Shown one piece after another: positions 1 through 16,100 of a stretch of DNA of 64,000 bases. Origin of the DNA: Symbiodinium sp. CCMP2592 (taxonomy: Eukaryota > Sar > Dinophyceae > Suessiales > Symbiodiniaceae); contig CAJNDT010000001.1 in NCBI GenBank assembly GCA_905221615.1, forward strand, positions 2,717,894 to 2,781,893. Reading direction: 5' to 3'. The notes under the pieces are model-generated. The model did not search any database, was not told the origin of the DNA, and worked only from the letters and a program-made list of their open reading frames with translations. The translations under genes were made by a program, and so were the position numbers. Positions within the stretch are counted from its first letter, which is position 1, and each line of letters opens with the position of its first letter.

Positions 1-621
1 CAAACGGGAAGGGCTTCTTTCCTGATTTGTCGATGCCAGAACAGGAATCCTGCAAGTGCAAGGCTAAGGCAAGGCTGCGCTGAAGTAACGGCACGCTACT
101 AGTGGTATCGGTATGTTTGCTTCGGTGCCGACACATCAAGAACCCAAGCTCGCACTTTTCGTGATGCACTCTGCTGGGAACCAGCCAGAAGCAAAAGAGT
201 TCGGTTGTCTTGTCCATGCAAAATCAGACAGGGGACAAACATAAATCAGAGTGGGCGCCAGAATAAGTCATGACCACCAAAGTCTATTTATCATAAGAGT
301 CGACGTGCGGGTGAACACAAGCAGTAGGAGGAGGAGAAGGGGGTAGGAGTCGGGGTAGGGGTCGGAGTCGCCTGCGAGCAGAAGACACATTCAGTATTCC
401 AGCGGCGTTGCGGCTGTACTGTATTACTGAGAAGAGACATTCGATTAGAGTTCGTTACAGCAGTCGCAGATACCGCATACTCCAAGTTATTCGAAGTTTG
501 CTGTGGTCGTTGTTGTTGTTACTGTGCAGATGGCGATCGTGCTGTTGGTGGTGCTGTCGGTGGTCATAATGATGACAATGTCGGCATCGTTCATGGTGAT
601 GGCGATGATGGTTACGAGAGG
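1..621. other. No gene recognised
   Basis: I see no exon-like or RNA-like signal here. A short GGAGTCGGGGTAGG-type purine-rich stretch lies near 330-370. The reading frames that remain open are short and have no recognisable protein character. Confidence 0.5.
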
Positions 622-830
622 ATGATGATGATGATGATGATGAGGATGATGTTCATCTTGGTGTTGATGCTGATGTTGCTGATGCTGCTTATGCTGATAC
701 TGATGATGACGCTGACGACGACGAGGATGATGATGAAGAAGATGATGAGGATGATGATGATGATGATGACGAGGATGATGGTGATGATGATGATCGTGTT
801 GCCACTGTTGCTGCTGTTGGTGGTGCGCTT
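622..830. repeat. Imperfect GAT/ATG triplet tract
   Basis: The tract consists of runs of GAT/ATG triplets broken by GAC, GAG and CTG triplets. It keeps all frames open on both strands, giving poly-Met, poly-His, poly-Ser and poly-Ile ORFs that I do not believe are genes. Confidence 0.85.
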
Positions 831-1689
831 GCCGCCGTGGAGGATGTGTCGGTTTTGGTCTGCGAAGTGCCAGAACTCGGGAGACTTGGCACTTCGCAAG
901 TCCCGCAGGTGATGGCTTCCATGCTACACATTCCTTTTGTGTGGACATATACAAGTGTCTCACTTGGGCTCCGTCTCAGCATGTGCATGCCTGCCGTGCT
1001 AGATGACCTTGGCTAAGTTATTCTCCTATTGCCGGACATGCCGACTTCGACAGGCTCCTGCTTCAGAAGACTGAGAGCAGCACCGTAAAGAGCTCACATG
1101 CCGTTTAAAACAACACCACATGCACAATGGAACTCACGAGTGTTCACACTTTCTGACATGTTGACACGCAGTCAAATCAGCTTCAATGCCTATACAGGGA
1201 GCGTCTTGGTACCTGCTTGTGGGGCGAGATGCCCATCGACTATTCCAAGTTCGATAATATCGGCGATTCGGACGAGGAGTTGCCACCTCAGCTGATAGTT
1301 TGCTTTTCGGTTCTGACATGTTTGCTGGTCTTGCCGCACTTGTCTTTAGTGTTCGCAACCTTGTTCTTTCTTACTCAATGGACTGTTTCTCTGAGGCAAA
1401 GTCTTACCCGAAAGCCAAAAAATCGACATACACCAGGGCACTGCGATTTTCAAGCAGGCGCACCCTGAACAATAAAGTTCTGTGTGTGTCGTTAGCGTGA
1501 AGAGTGCCAGAGCTCCCCCTCGATTATCTTCCTTTCTATTTCTGCTTTGGATACTCGGAGTCTTTGTCTCAATTTTTCAGCCAATGCATGAATCCTTTGC
1601 CTCCTTTTTCTTGTGCTTCTTCCTGATCATAAATCGCAATGCCACCTCTGTCCCAGAATGTTGAATCCTTTCCACCTGCATGACCTCGT
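831..1689. other. No gene recognised
   Basis: Ordinary-composition sequence without a recognisable exon or repeat. Short open frames exist on both strands but none has family character. Confidence 0.45.
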
Positions 1690-1819
1690 CCCACTCAGGC
1701 CCTCTGCGCGGGAGCCCCAGCCTGCCGCGCCTCTGGTCGCCACCCGGCAGGCGCCGGTGGCAGCGGCGCCGAAGAAGGGAAGGCCGAAGGGTGGGGTGGG
1801 GAGGAGCCCTAAACCCTAA
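1690..1819 (+). CDS. Possible terminal exon, basic Ala/Pro-rich with AT-hook-like core
   Basis: This frame is open and reads as a Pro/Ala-rich segment followed by a basic stretch with the core KKGRPKGG, which resembles an AT-hook (a minor-groove DNA-binding motif). The stop codon is the first TAA of a CCCTAAA-type telomere-like tract, so the end could be fortuitous. No upstream exon was found. It could equally be non-coding GC-rich DNA. The call rests on composition and one short motif. Confidence 0.22.
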
Positions 1820-1843
1820 ACCCCTAAACCCCTAAACCCTAAG
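1802..1843. repeat. Interstitial telomere-like tract (CCCTAAA)n
   Basis: Several consecutive CCCTAAA/CCCCTAAA units, the plant/alga telomere heptamer with an occasional extra C. It is flanked by ordinary sequence, so it is interstitial here. Confidence 0.85.
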
Positions 1844-1844
1844 A

Positions 1845-2913
1845 GGAGGAGGTCTTCTACTACCGCCGCTGCTGCTTTTGGTTGTGCAAGTGCCACCAAC
1901 CTTTACTGCAACTGCCACGATTGCTGTTTGTCATTGCGGTGGTGGTTGTGGTGGTTTTGGTTGTGGTGGTTGTTGCTCTGAAGAGCTTGGTGCTGGGGTG
2001 AAACTCCTGCTCTTCTCCTCGTCTTCGTCGGTGGGCGGTGGCTGTTGATGACCAGCTGGATACGCTAGTCACGACTCTCGCTACTGTTGCGAGGGCCGTT
2101 CAGCTTTTCACTCCCGTGCTAACTCGTTTAGATTCCTTTAGATGTTTCTGGTATGAACCAGGGCACGACCATTGGATCTGAAACTTGTCACTGCCAGGGA
2201 TGGGCATGAGCTCCTCGAAGCAGAAGGCTGGATCCATGCACTAACCAGTGAACACAGACCAGCACGTTCCGTCTTTATCGGAATGGTTGCTCCCCAAAGA
2301 CTGCTCATCCAAATGGCATGGTGAAGTTTTCTTTGCTAGGTCTAGCCGCAATCCGTACAACAATCGTAGAAGCCTTAACTAGAGTATCCGCAGAACCACA
2401 GACGGTGAGAACAGCATCAGTCAGACGTGAGCACATTGACCCCCAGGCCTCGAGAAGAAGTTCACTCTGCTACCTGGCCGTGGCCCCAGACCCGTGCAAC
2501 AGGCGGAACCCAATCCAGTGAATGCGGCCAGGCACAAACACCGAACCCTGCGGAATAGCAGGCCACACTGTGTACGTCGTATCCATGTGCATCTTGCTAC
2601 TTGCCCAACATTGACTCCTTTGCACCGTGTGTCCTACATGATGGGCTTCACGGTCAACATCAACTGGTCGAACTTCGAAACAGTTTTTGCTATTTCTTCT
2701 CAGCGGGGTGGCAAAGTTTACCCTCGTCCCACTCCACCCTGAAAAGTGTCACGGAAAACACTGCAATTAAAGATCCATTTGCACTATAGTCATTTCCCAC
2801 TTTGCTTCCAGGGAGGAGAGAGTAAGAGATGGGCAGAGAGAGACTGCGGGGAGTGCAGCGACTGCCTGCACCCTCTTACTCCCAGCAAAGCAAGCAGACA
2901 AGCAGAGAGCGAC
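1845..2913. other. No gene recognised
   Basis: A TGG/TTG-rich stretch lies near 1930-1975. Otherwise I see no exon-like segment and no clear repeat. Confidence 0.4.
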
Positions 2914-2942
2914 AGAGAGAGAGAGAGAGAGAGAGCGAGAGT
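2914..2942. repeat. (GA)n microsatellite
   Basis: A short GA dinucleotide run within purine-rich sequence. Confidence 0.8.
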
Positions 2943-3132
2943 GGGCCAAGCAGCGGGGGAATTTGGGGGCTATGCATGTGTCCGTGGAGAGTGTACGACC
3001 ATCCTGTTCTCGCCATCGCATAATTTAAGACTTTAGTCGCTGGATGGGATACGCTCGTTCTTCACGCCCCTTAAACCTGAAAACACTTCGGGTGGGCAAG
3101 ATGCCCTTGGGCCCTGACCGGTCCCTATGCCC

Positions 3133-3189
<57 letters not shown>

Positions 3190-3205
3190 CGAGAGCGAGA
3201 GCGAG
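3133..3205. repeat. (GA)n grading into (GAGAGC)n
   Basis: About 25 GA units followed by GAGAGC-type units. The open frames over it (Arg-Glu or Ser-Leu repeats) are products of the repeat. Confidence 0.9.
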
Positions 3206-3831
3206 GGGCAGAGCGAGAGGGCAAGCGGTCGAGAGAGCAAGAGAGACAGAAAGACAGAAGACGTAAAGTCATGCTGCTGCACTGCTCTTCTTCTGTTTGG
3301 TTATTCCAACATTGCGCCGTCCATCAAAACGCACTATGAAACGATTTCCGACGTCTCAAAATCAAGCAGGTGAAGCTAAGGTAGCAAGCTGAGCAAGCTT
3401 CGGTGTTTCAGGCAGAGTTCGTTTCAGATCTAGCCCGCCCCAACTCGTGGTCACTTACTTACACTGAGGCGATGGCACACATGCTGGCTACCCAAGTGGG
3501 GACACGCCGGCTCCTCGCTATTTGCGCAACAGGCACTGTATTTTCACGGTGTCATAGCGTTGGATATGCAGGGACTGCAAGGTGAGTGTGAGTGGGAGTT
3601 CGATTGCTTGATGTACGACGTGCCGGTGCTGACTCGGCTTAGATTACCTTCCGTCGCCTTCGTGTGCTATATCCTTACGTTGACATGCGGTGTACTTGTG
3701 CCATGATTTTGCTTCCGTTGCTGAACGGTGGCACTGCTGCGATGAGAAGCACTGCCCAGAAATCTGCAGCATCGGACGGACGGTACCTTTGCTATTTACT
3801 CTGGTGGTTGAAATATTATGTACTACATTTC
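3206..3831. other. No gene recognised
   Basis: Ordinary-composition sequence between two repeats. No recognisable exon, RNA or inverted repeat. Confidence 0.4.
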
Positions 3832-3990
3832 ATATACTATATACTATATACTATATACTATATACTATATACTATATACTATATACTATATACTATATAC
3901 TATATACTATATACTATATACTATATACTATATACTATATACTATATACTATATACTATATACTATATACTATATACTATATACTATATA
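3832..3990. repeat. Tandem 7-bp satellite, unit TATATAC
   Basis: About 22 nearly perfect copies of a 7-bp unit TATATAC. Since 7 is not a multiple of 3, each + frame reads the same cyclic heptapeptide, and the unit contains no stop in the sense direction, so three long artefact ORFs appear. It runs directly into an (AT)n tract. Confidence 0.95.
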
Positions 3991-4012
3991 TATATATGTT
4001 ATATATATATGT

Positions 4013-4044
<32 letters not shown>

Positions 4045-4068
4045 CATATGTATATATATATATATATG
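3985..4068. repeat. (AT)n tract interrupted by ATGT and CATATG
   Basis: Alternating AT with a few G/C interruptions, following the 7-bp satellite without a gap. Confidence 0.9.
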
Positions 4069-4181
4069 TGATCCGACACCCTGAGCCCCTGTGTTTCATG
4101 AGGCCCGAGATGACAGCCCTGGCTGCAGAGCTGGAGAAGCTCGCCGGGCCTGCTCCTCGTGCCTTTTCTTGAGGGGGCTTC

Positions 4182-4206
4182 TGGGAATATATATATATAT
4201 ATATAT
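4182..4206. repeat. (TA)n microsatellite next to a MITE-like copy
   Basis: A short TA run ending 10 bp before the left arm of the inverted-repeat element at 4217. Confidence 0.8.
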
Positions 4207-4216
4207 AAATGTGGAT

Positions 4217-4303
4217 GGGAGTTTCCGAGAATTTGGGGTTCTTATAATGAGGATCCTACTATCTCGGGTACAGTATTAGGGTCCCCTATTTTCGGAAACT
4301 CCC
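4217..4303. mobile_element. MITE-like family A, copy 1
   Basis: An 87-bp AT-rich element whose ends are inverted copies of GGGAGTTTCCGA; the right arm reads TCGGAAACTCCC. The internal sequence includes GGATCCTACTAT and GGGTCCCCTATT. It shares arms and interior words with the elements at 6397 and 47977, so it belongs to a small dispersed non-autonomous family. It has no coding capacity. This copy has a more diverged left interior than the others. Confidence 0.75.
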
Positions 4304-4949
4304 AGAAATTATACTATGATTGAGTTTTACTATGCTATGCTATCTCAGTCTCTGTGGATATTCAGGAGCGGAGGCTGCGGCCTGTTATGTCGGAGCAGAA
4401 ACCGGTGTCACCACCCGGCTACATGTGTTGCCGTGACTGTGCATTTCGTTCTGTTCTGCAACTCTTGTTTCGCGGGCAGGTAGCTTCTATGCAATGCATG
4501 TCGCTTAAGCTATCAGGTCTGGTTTCCCATGCGCATGATGTCGTGCATTCTGCTGATTTCCGGTCCACTCCTCTACATCGTGTATCCCGTGCACCCCCAC
4601 CTGGCGAGATAAGCCGATCCGGTAACCTCAATCCTGTTCCTTGAGTTCTTGCTTTTCAGGGGCCGCGGTGGCCTGTCTCCAGCAGAGGAGAGATCTCTTC
4701 GCCGGTCTTTTTTCGCTAGCTTCCTCGGCGGCGCTTGAGGCAGTTGAAGTCAAGAAGGAGAGTTCACTGGTTCCCTCTTGTCACAAGTACTGGTAATGCT
4801 GTGCAGTCGATCTGTATTTCTCCGTCTAATGTCCGCTAGGATCCTGAGTCAGATGGTTCAAGGATTTGTCTCCCTCGCTTTTTCTTTTGCTATTTATCTC
4901 TTCGTCTCTCCATCTCTGTCTCTCTGGCACGTCTTTTCTGTCTTGTTTT
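4304..4949. other. No gene recognised
   Basis: Ordinary sequence between a MITE-like element and a (CT)n tract. I looked for the missing N-terminal DPCD exon here and did not find one. Confidence 0.4.
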
Positions 4950-4966
4950 GCCTTTCTCTCTCCCTC

Positions 4967-5034
<68 letters not shown>
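4950..5034. repeat. (CT)n microsatellite
   Basis: About 40 CT units with a few interruptions at the left end. ORFs over it are Ser-Leu or Glu-Arg artefacts. Confidence 0.92.
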
Positions 5035-5036
<2 letters not shown>

Positions 5037-5203
5037 TGTACACGCACGCACATGCACATAGATCTATGTGATCATCCCCTTAGCAGCCGTAGATGCCGTA
5101 GATTGCCGTGACCTCTCAGGAGCCTCCGAAGCCTGGAGAGCCTCAGCGGGTTTGCATGAGGCCCCGGCCGGGCCAAGACAGCGAGACCAAATGCAGAAGG
5201 ATC

Positions 5204-5258
5204 AGAGAGAGAGAGAGAGAGGGAGAGAGTCCGCGAGAGACTTCGGGACAGAGAAAGG

Positions 5259-5310
<52 letters not shown>

Positions 5311-5312
5311 CA
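5204..5312. repeat. (GA)n-rich purine tract
   Basis: GA repeats broken by GGGA, AAAG and a short unique island near 5228-5252. Confidence 0.9.
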
Positions 5313-5691
5313 GAGAGACATGGTGTACCTCGCTCCGCGTGTGCAGACGCTTGCACATAGTGCGAAGTAATTTTGCTGTCCATTCGTCTACATATGCGGG
5401 GGGCGAGGTGTCGGGTTGCTCGCCGATGCTCCCTTCCACAAAACGTGCGTGCATGTCTGTGCCTGGGGCCCTCCGAGGCCAACGGACGTCGACACAAACA
5501 GGGGCCTACGTGCGCACAGAGACACACAAACGAAGTGACTGCTACATACTGCTATAAAAGAAACTTGGTACCAAAGTGGCATGCCACGTCCTTGCTTGTG
5601 ACTGCGTGTTCGTGCATGCATCTAAGCCTGCTGATTCCAGAAAGAATTGGATGGCATCGTTGCGATCCCAAGCGGGGAGCCGGGGTGGCAG

Positions 5692-11040
<5,349 letters not shown>

Positions 11041-11064
<24 letters not shown>

Positions 11065-11113
11065 GGGCTTAAGGAGCCCTAAACCCTGAAGGCTTAAACC
11101 CCTAAGCCCTAAA
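11041..11113. repeat. Interstitial telomere-like repeats in head-to-head orientation
   Basis: Three TTTAGGG units are followed within about 15 bp by CCCTAAACCC-type units in the opposite orientation, giving a near-palindrome around GGGGCTTAAGGAGCCC. The last DPCD exon runs into the left arm and its stop TAG is part of the heptamer. Confidence 0.85.
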
Positions 11114-13080
11114 CCTCTAAAGGAGGTTTCAGGCTCTTTTTGGAGGCGGAGGGTTAGTGGGTTTTTGGGCTTAGCTTGTGGGGTCGGGTCCGGGCTGCTG
11201 GAGTGAAGGGGGGTTTGGTGTGCCGATTCGGCATTTTCTCTCTTCCACATGTGATGAGATTGCAGGTTGCTAAAAAAACCTTCCATGCGAGCCTAGACTG
11301 TTTGAGGGCATCTCCGCTCACTGTCTCTCGTTCGGTATTGGAATGTACCGGAAGGAAGCACGAAGCTACATTCAAATCTCTAGGCAGGCCACAGACCCTC
11401 AATTCCTGCAGAAACGGGAGCTTGGGGTTTCGTCGGGTCTTTAGGAACTTCAGGTGATCCTTACTCTGATTGGCCGCTCTCGTTTGTCTGCAGCTCTCGG
11501 GAAAAGAAGATTATCGATGGTGGTCGTCGTCGCCGCCCCCCTCGTAAACGTGGTAGTGCTGGCAGCAGCAGCACGAGCATCAGGTGTCGTTGTCACAAGA
11601 GTTCCTCACTTGCAAAGCCACTGCACTTGAGCAGGTCGGCAGTCAAAATGTGACGCAGCCTGACCTCGCTGCAGTCTTGGAGTTAGTTTTGCGATTCCAG
11701 GACATGCTTGAATTCGGAAGAGCATTGCACAGCGCCGAAAAGGGGCCGGCCTGGTAGCAGATGAAGACGCTGGTGATGGGAGTCGCACTCATTCACAAGA
11801 ACAGAAGCACGAGGATCAATATAGAAGTGATAAGAGTAGAAGAATTGAAGGTACGGAAATCTTTAAAGATTGGTGGATCAGTGGGAACTGAAATCAGGCA
11901 TCATCGTCATCACGATGATAATCACTGTCAGGTAGTTATGAGCATCACTATCCGAGGGCCCACAACAGTCAAAACGGCAGGAGCACGACTGTAACAGCCA
12001 CCAGAATCATAAACATGTCATTGATCACCAAAAGCCGCTTGAAAAACATTCGAGGTCGTTACGGTCGAACAGTCATGGCTGCAGTCTTCAAAAGGCTGCT
12101 CAAAGCAATGCAGGACGACGAGAAGCTAGTTTCATGGCAGCCAATGTTCCTGTAGCGGCCACATTCATCACGAGCTGCATGATAAGGGTGAGAACTACGA
12201 ACCCCCAAGATGATATCTTGATCGTGCCAATGCTGCTGCTTTCTTCGCAACACCTGCGATCGTATCATCCATGAGAAAAACAATGCTCGCAACTAACTAC
12301 CTGATCAAGCTTCTCACCTGCCCCACAATCAGAACATCTGAGTCCATAGCGAGCCATGTTGTCCATGATGCTCGCATGAAGCACACCAGCCATGCAAAGG
12401 AAAGTTCGTGATGCAATGCACGATATCTTTCTACAGGTAATTGATGTAGAATGATTCAAACACGTGCCGTACTCTGCATCACGATCATCATGGTCACATC
12501 TAGCAACGAATTTTGAAAAGCTGCTGCCGGCCACTTTATCAAACAAACTGGCATTTTTCTTCGTGTTACAAGCGGATGGTGGGCTCTATGACACACCTAG
12601 TGCGATTACCGTGCATGTCTGCGCACTAAGCCGCTACCACCCCTGACTGCGCAGCTCCATTTTTCTTGCTGTTTTCGGGGGCTTGATGGCCCTTGCCTGC
12701 GCATGCCATTTCAAGGCCAGACCTGGAGTGACCACCGACTTAGCCCAGTGCAAAGTAATGTCCGCAGATGATTTAAATCACGTCCGTTCCGCTGCTCGCA
12801 TGCCACAAAATGCAACATATTGCAAGAGTTACCGGCGATGCAGGTCTCTGTGGGACAACTCGCCGGGAGTCCGCGAGTCAAAGCCCGCTGGAGCAGTTCG
12901 CTGCTACTCTGTCCCAGGGAGTCCGACCTCTGGATGAAGCATGTGAGGCAGCCTTCACAATGCGCCTCGAAGCCGACTTTTCGTTTCGGGTTCCAAAGGC
13001 CTGATAGGATCCATGAATGTGGCCATTGCTCAGGTATACTTTACCACTGGAGGCCGGTCCTGTCTTTGTGTTTCACTTCG
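11114..13080. other. No gene recognised
   Basis: About 2 kb without a recognisable exon. A minus-strand open stretch near 12,059-12,546 contains a CSDCG...CEHC Cys pattern, but I could not assign it. The region ends at a likely trans-splice or 3' splice acceptor upstream of the ankyrin gene. Confidence 0.4.
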
Positions 13081-13088
13081 TGCTACAG
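13081..13088 (+). promoter_or_regulatory. Candidate spliced-leader acceptor of the ankyrin gene
   Basis: TGCTACAG lies 14 bp before the ATG at 13103. The identical octamer lies 3 bp before the ATG at 55079. Dinoflagellate mRNAs receive a trans-spliced leader at an AG upstream of the start codon; assigning these sites is inference. Confidence 0.35.
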
Positions 13089-13102
13089 GAATACCTCCGC
13101 AC

Positions 13103-16100
13103 ATGCCTTGGGAGGCCTTCATGAAACTGTCTGTCGTCAAGGCGCATGAGGAGCTGCTGCGCAGCGGCGACCTTGTCGAGTTTGAGAGGACTCATGGACA
13201 TGCAGTCTTCGTGTCGCACCAGTGGCTTGCTGATGAGCATCCTGACCCGGCCGGGCAGCAGCTGAAAGTTCTGCAAGATGCTCTGAGAAACATGTTGTCT
13301 GGCAAGAGCCAGATCGTCGTTCCGCCGGTGGTTGAATTGTTTGCGGGGCGCGTCTCTGCGCCAGCAGCATCGGAACTACGTGCCAAGCCGCTGTTCATCT
13401 GGTACGACTATTTCTCCTGCCCGCAATCCTGCGCGGATCGCCAGGCATCTGCAATCAGAAGCATCAACTCTTACGTGGCTCGCAGTGCGTACTTCATGGT
13501 CTTGTGTCCTGCGCTGAAGCACCAGCTTCCTGGCGAGTTTTGTGCAGTTCTCCTGAGTTTCATTTGATCTCTTGATGCTCCCTTAATGACCTACCTATAC
13601 TATTTTGGTGGTTCCTTGTTATGAGTATAGTATAATATACCCTAACCCCCCCCCAAAAAAAAAGCTATCCAGAAGACGATCTGCAACCACAGACGCGGGC
13701 CAGATTGTGTTTGGAAGGTAAACTCTGGGAACCCCAGGCTCTGACTCGAAGTCCCTTATTTAGGGGCTGCGCCCAGGTGCGGGCAGCGCGAGCTGTTGTC
13801 AGAAACCCGCGGTATATAGATAAGTGCAACGTAGGCCCGAAGTGCGCAACTTGTGGGTGATCGTAGGCTCTCAGCCCCCGTCGGCCCTGCATGTAGCCCG
13901 CACCCCCCGTCCGCCGGACCCCGCTGATGCTCATGATGCGCGCCCTTTGGCGGCTTCCGCAACCCACGCAAAAACTTGGAAATCATCACTTCGCGCCCAC
14001 TTCGCGCCGCGGGGCCGGTTGCGGGCGCCCGAGGGCTCATGATGCTCGCCGGCTCGCCTGCTGGGCCCTGAAACCCGCCACACCGCGGGGAATGGCTGCA
14101 AAACGCGTGCGCGTTCCGAGACGCCTTCGGGCCAGGCCCCGCGCGGCCCGAGGGAGAAACGAGGGTCCGATGATGCGGGGTCCGGGGCGGGTCGGCGGCA
14201 CTGTCGGTCGTGGCTTCTGCTTCGCAGACGAAGCTCATTCGTCTGAGCCATAGCTCAGTCCATACAGGGCAGCGAAGCGCTGCCCGATTTATTCTAGGGG
14301 CTGCCGCCAATGCCGCCGACCCCAGAAGATCCCAGAAGCAGGCAAGAGCACGAGCAGCCCCCATGGAGACTTCATGTCATATTCATGTCATAGTGGTTTA
14401 TCTGTAACATTTCTATAGTAAAGGCGGTTAGGGTTTCGCCCTCCGTGGCGGTTAGGGTTTCGCCCTCCGTGGCGGTTAGGCGCCCTCCGTGGCGGTTAGG
14501 GGTTTAGGGCCTCAGGGTTTGATAGGGTCTGGGTTTGAGTGGTCGGGTTTTGGGCTGGGTCTACTGGGGCCTGGGTTTGAGTGGTCGGGTCTGGGCTGGG
14601 TTTTTCGGGTGTAGCCTAGAAAGGCGATATAACTTTTGCTTACTCGCTAACACACTACCCAGACATCGAAGGGCTGTGGCGGCGGTAAGGGCGGTGGTAC
14701 ATATTCTCTAAACATCTACAAATACAGCGAACTCCACAGTACTACAAGGGCAGTAAGAGTGGTGTGGGCAGTGGCGGCGGTAAAGGCGGTGGGGGTGGTG
14801 AGGGTGGTGGTGGTGAGGGCACTGGGGATACAGCGGTGAACGCGGTGGAAGTAGTGAAAGCGGTGGGGGCGGTGGCGGTGGAGCGGTGGCGGCAGCAAAG
14901 GTGGTTAGAGCGGTGGCGGTGGTGAGGGCGGTAGCGGCAGTGGGGGTGGTGAGAGCGGTGGGGGTGGTGGGGGTGGTGAGGACGGTGGGGGCGGTGGGGT
15001 CGAGCACACATTGGCAGGTTTTTATTCTCTCTACCCACCTACAAATACAGCGAACTCCACAGTACTGCGAGGGCAGCAAAGTGGGGTGAGAGCAGCGCGG
15101 GTGGTGGTGGTGAGGGCACTGGGGGGGTGGTGAGGGCAGTGGGTAAAGCGGTGAGAACGGAAAACTTTTGCTTACTCTCTAACACACTCCCCAGACATCG
15201 AACACACCTCTCGGGATATCACTGGCGCCGCCCGCCACAGGGGTCGGCGGATAAATATAGTATAGTGTAACCCAAAACCCTATTCTAATTTTGAGGATGC
15301 ATATGCCCTCCTTCCTTCGTTTCGCTCTTCGTCGACAGGCTTCCGCGCGCATCAACCCACAACCCTGTTCTAATTATTAAGGCCCCTATATTAAGCCTCC
15401 CATCATTCTTCTTCTGGAATTTCATAACCACGTTGTTGGCCATCATCTGGACAACTGTGAGCGTCATCGTCACTCATGATCGCATTTCTGTATCATCTTC
15501 ATGGTGATCCTTATACCCTAAGCCCCTGGACCGCAAGACAAGCCCAAAGCTCTGGTCGTGGCCTGGCGTGTTGCTCTCTTCGCTCAGGCAGCACGGGGGA
15601 ATCCTGAGCCAGGCGACCTGGGGTGGAAGGCCGGGCTGGGCGCAATGGGGCTTTCGGATTTGGGGTTCAGGGCCGGTGGGGTCTGAGGGTTTAGGTTTCG
15701 GGGCTTCGGTTTTAAACATTTGGGGCTTAGAACTTATTGCTGCAGGTCTGACGATTGAAGATTTCGGGATATTTCAGGCTCGAACTGGAAGCTCTACGTC
15801 TCACAGTGTGAGTTTAGACTTTGGCGCTAATCAACTTTGGATTCAAGGTCTCGGGTGTCCGAAGCGATGCTACTCTGATCAACCCACGCAGCTTCCACCA
15901 CAGACATGAGAGCATTTCTTGTTCAACATCAATGCCATGTCGGTTAGGCTCTTGTGCACGAGAAAGATACCGGGTTTATGAAAGGATGAAAGCTTTAGGG
16001 GTTTAGTTTGGGGCTCAACGTGGGCCATATTCTCAAAGCGCCAAGCCTTCGGTGCGCTTCGAAGATTAGGTCATTAGGTTGTCAGGCCGTTGGGGTTGAG

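Noticed and set aside
487..988. His-, Ser- and Met-rich ORFs on both strands
   Set aside because: Artefacts of the GAT/ATG triplet tract.
3664..4172. Three overlapping Tyr/Ile/Leu-rich ORFs
   Set aside because: All come from the 7-bp satellite, which contains no stop in the + direction.
4111..4173. Small ORF beginning MTALAAELEKL as the N-terminus of DPCD
   Set aside because: It has a plausible helical start, but no donor site or phase that joins it to the exon ending at 5747, and no similarity that I can support.
12059..12546. Two minus-strand ORFs with a CSDCG...CEHC pattern
   Set aside because: One short Cys pattern only, broken by a stop, with no neighbouring exon and no family match. 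The Cys spacing could be chance.
13756..14364. 202-residue minus-strand ORF
   Set aside because: Open in several frames on both strands because of high G+C; no domain, and it lies in an intron of the ankyrin gene.
14424..14506. CRISPR-like array
   Set aside because: Units are directly tandem with no unique spacers, so it is a minisatellite.
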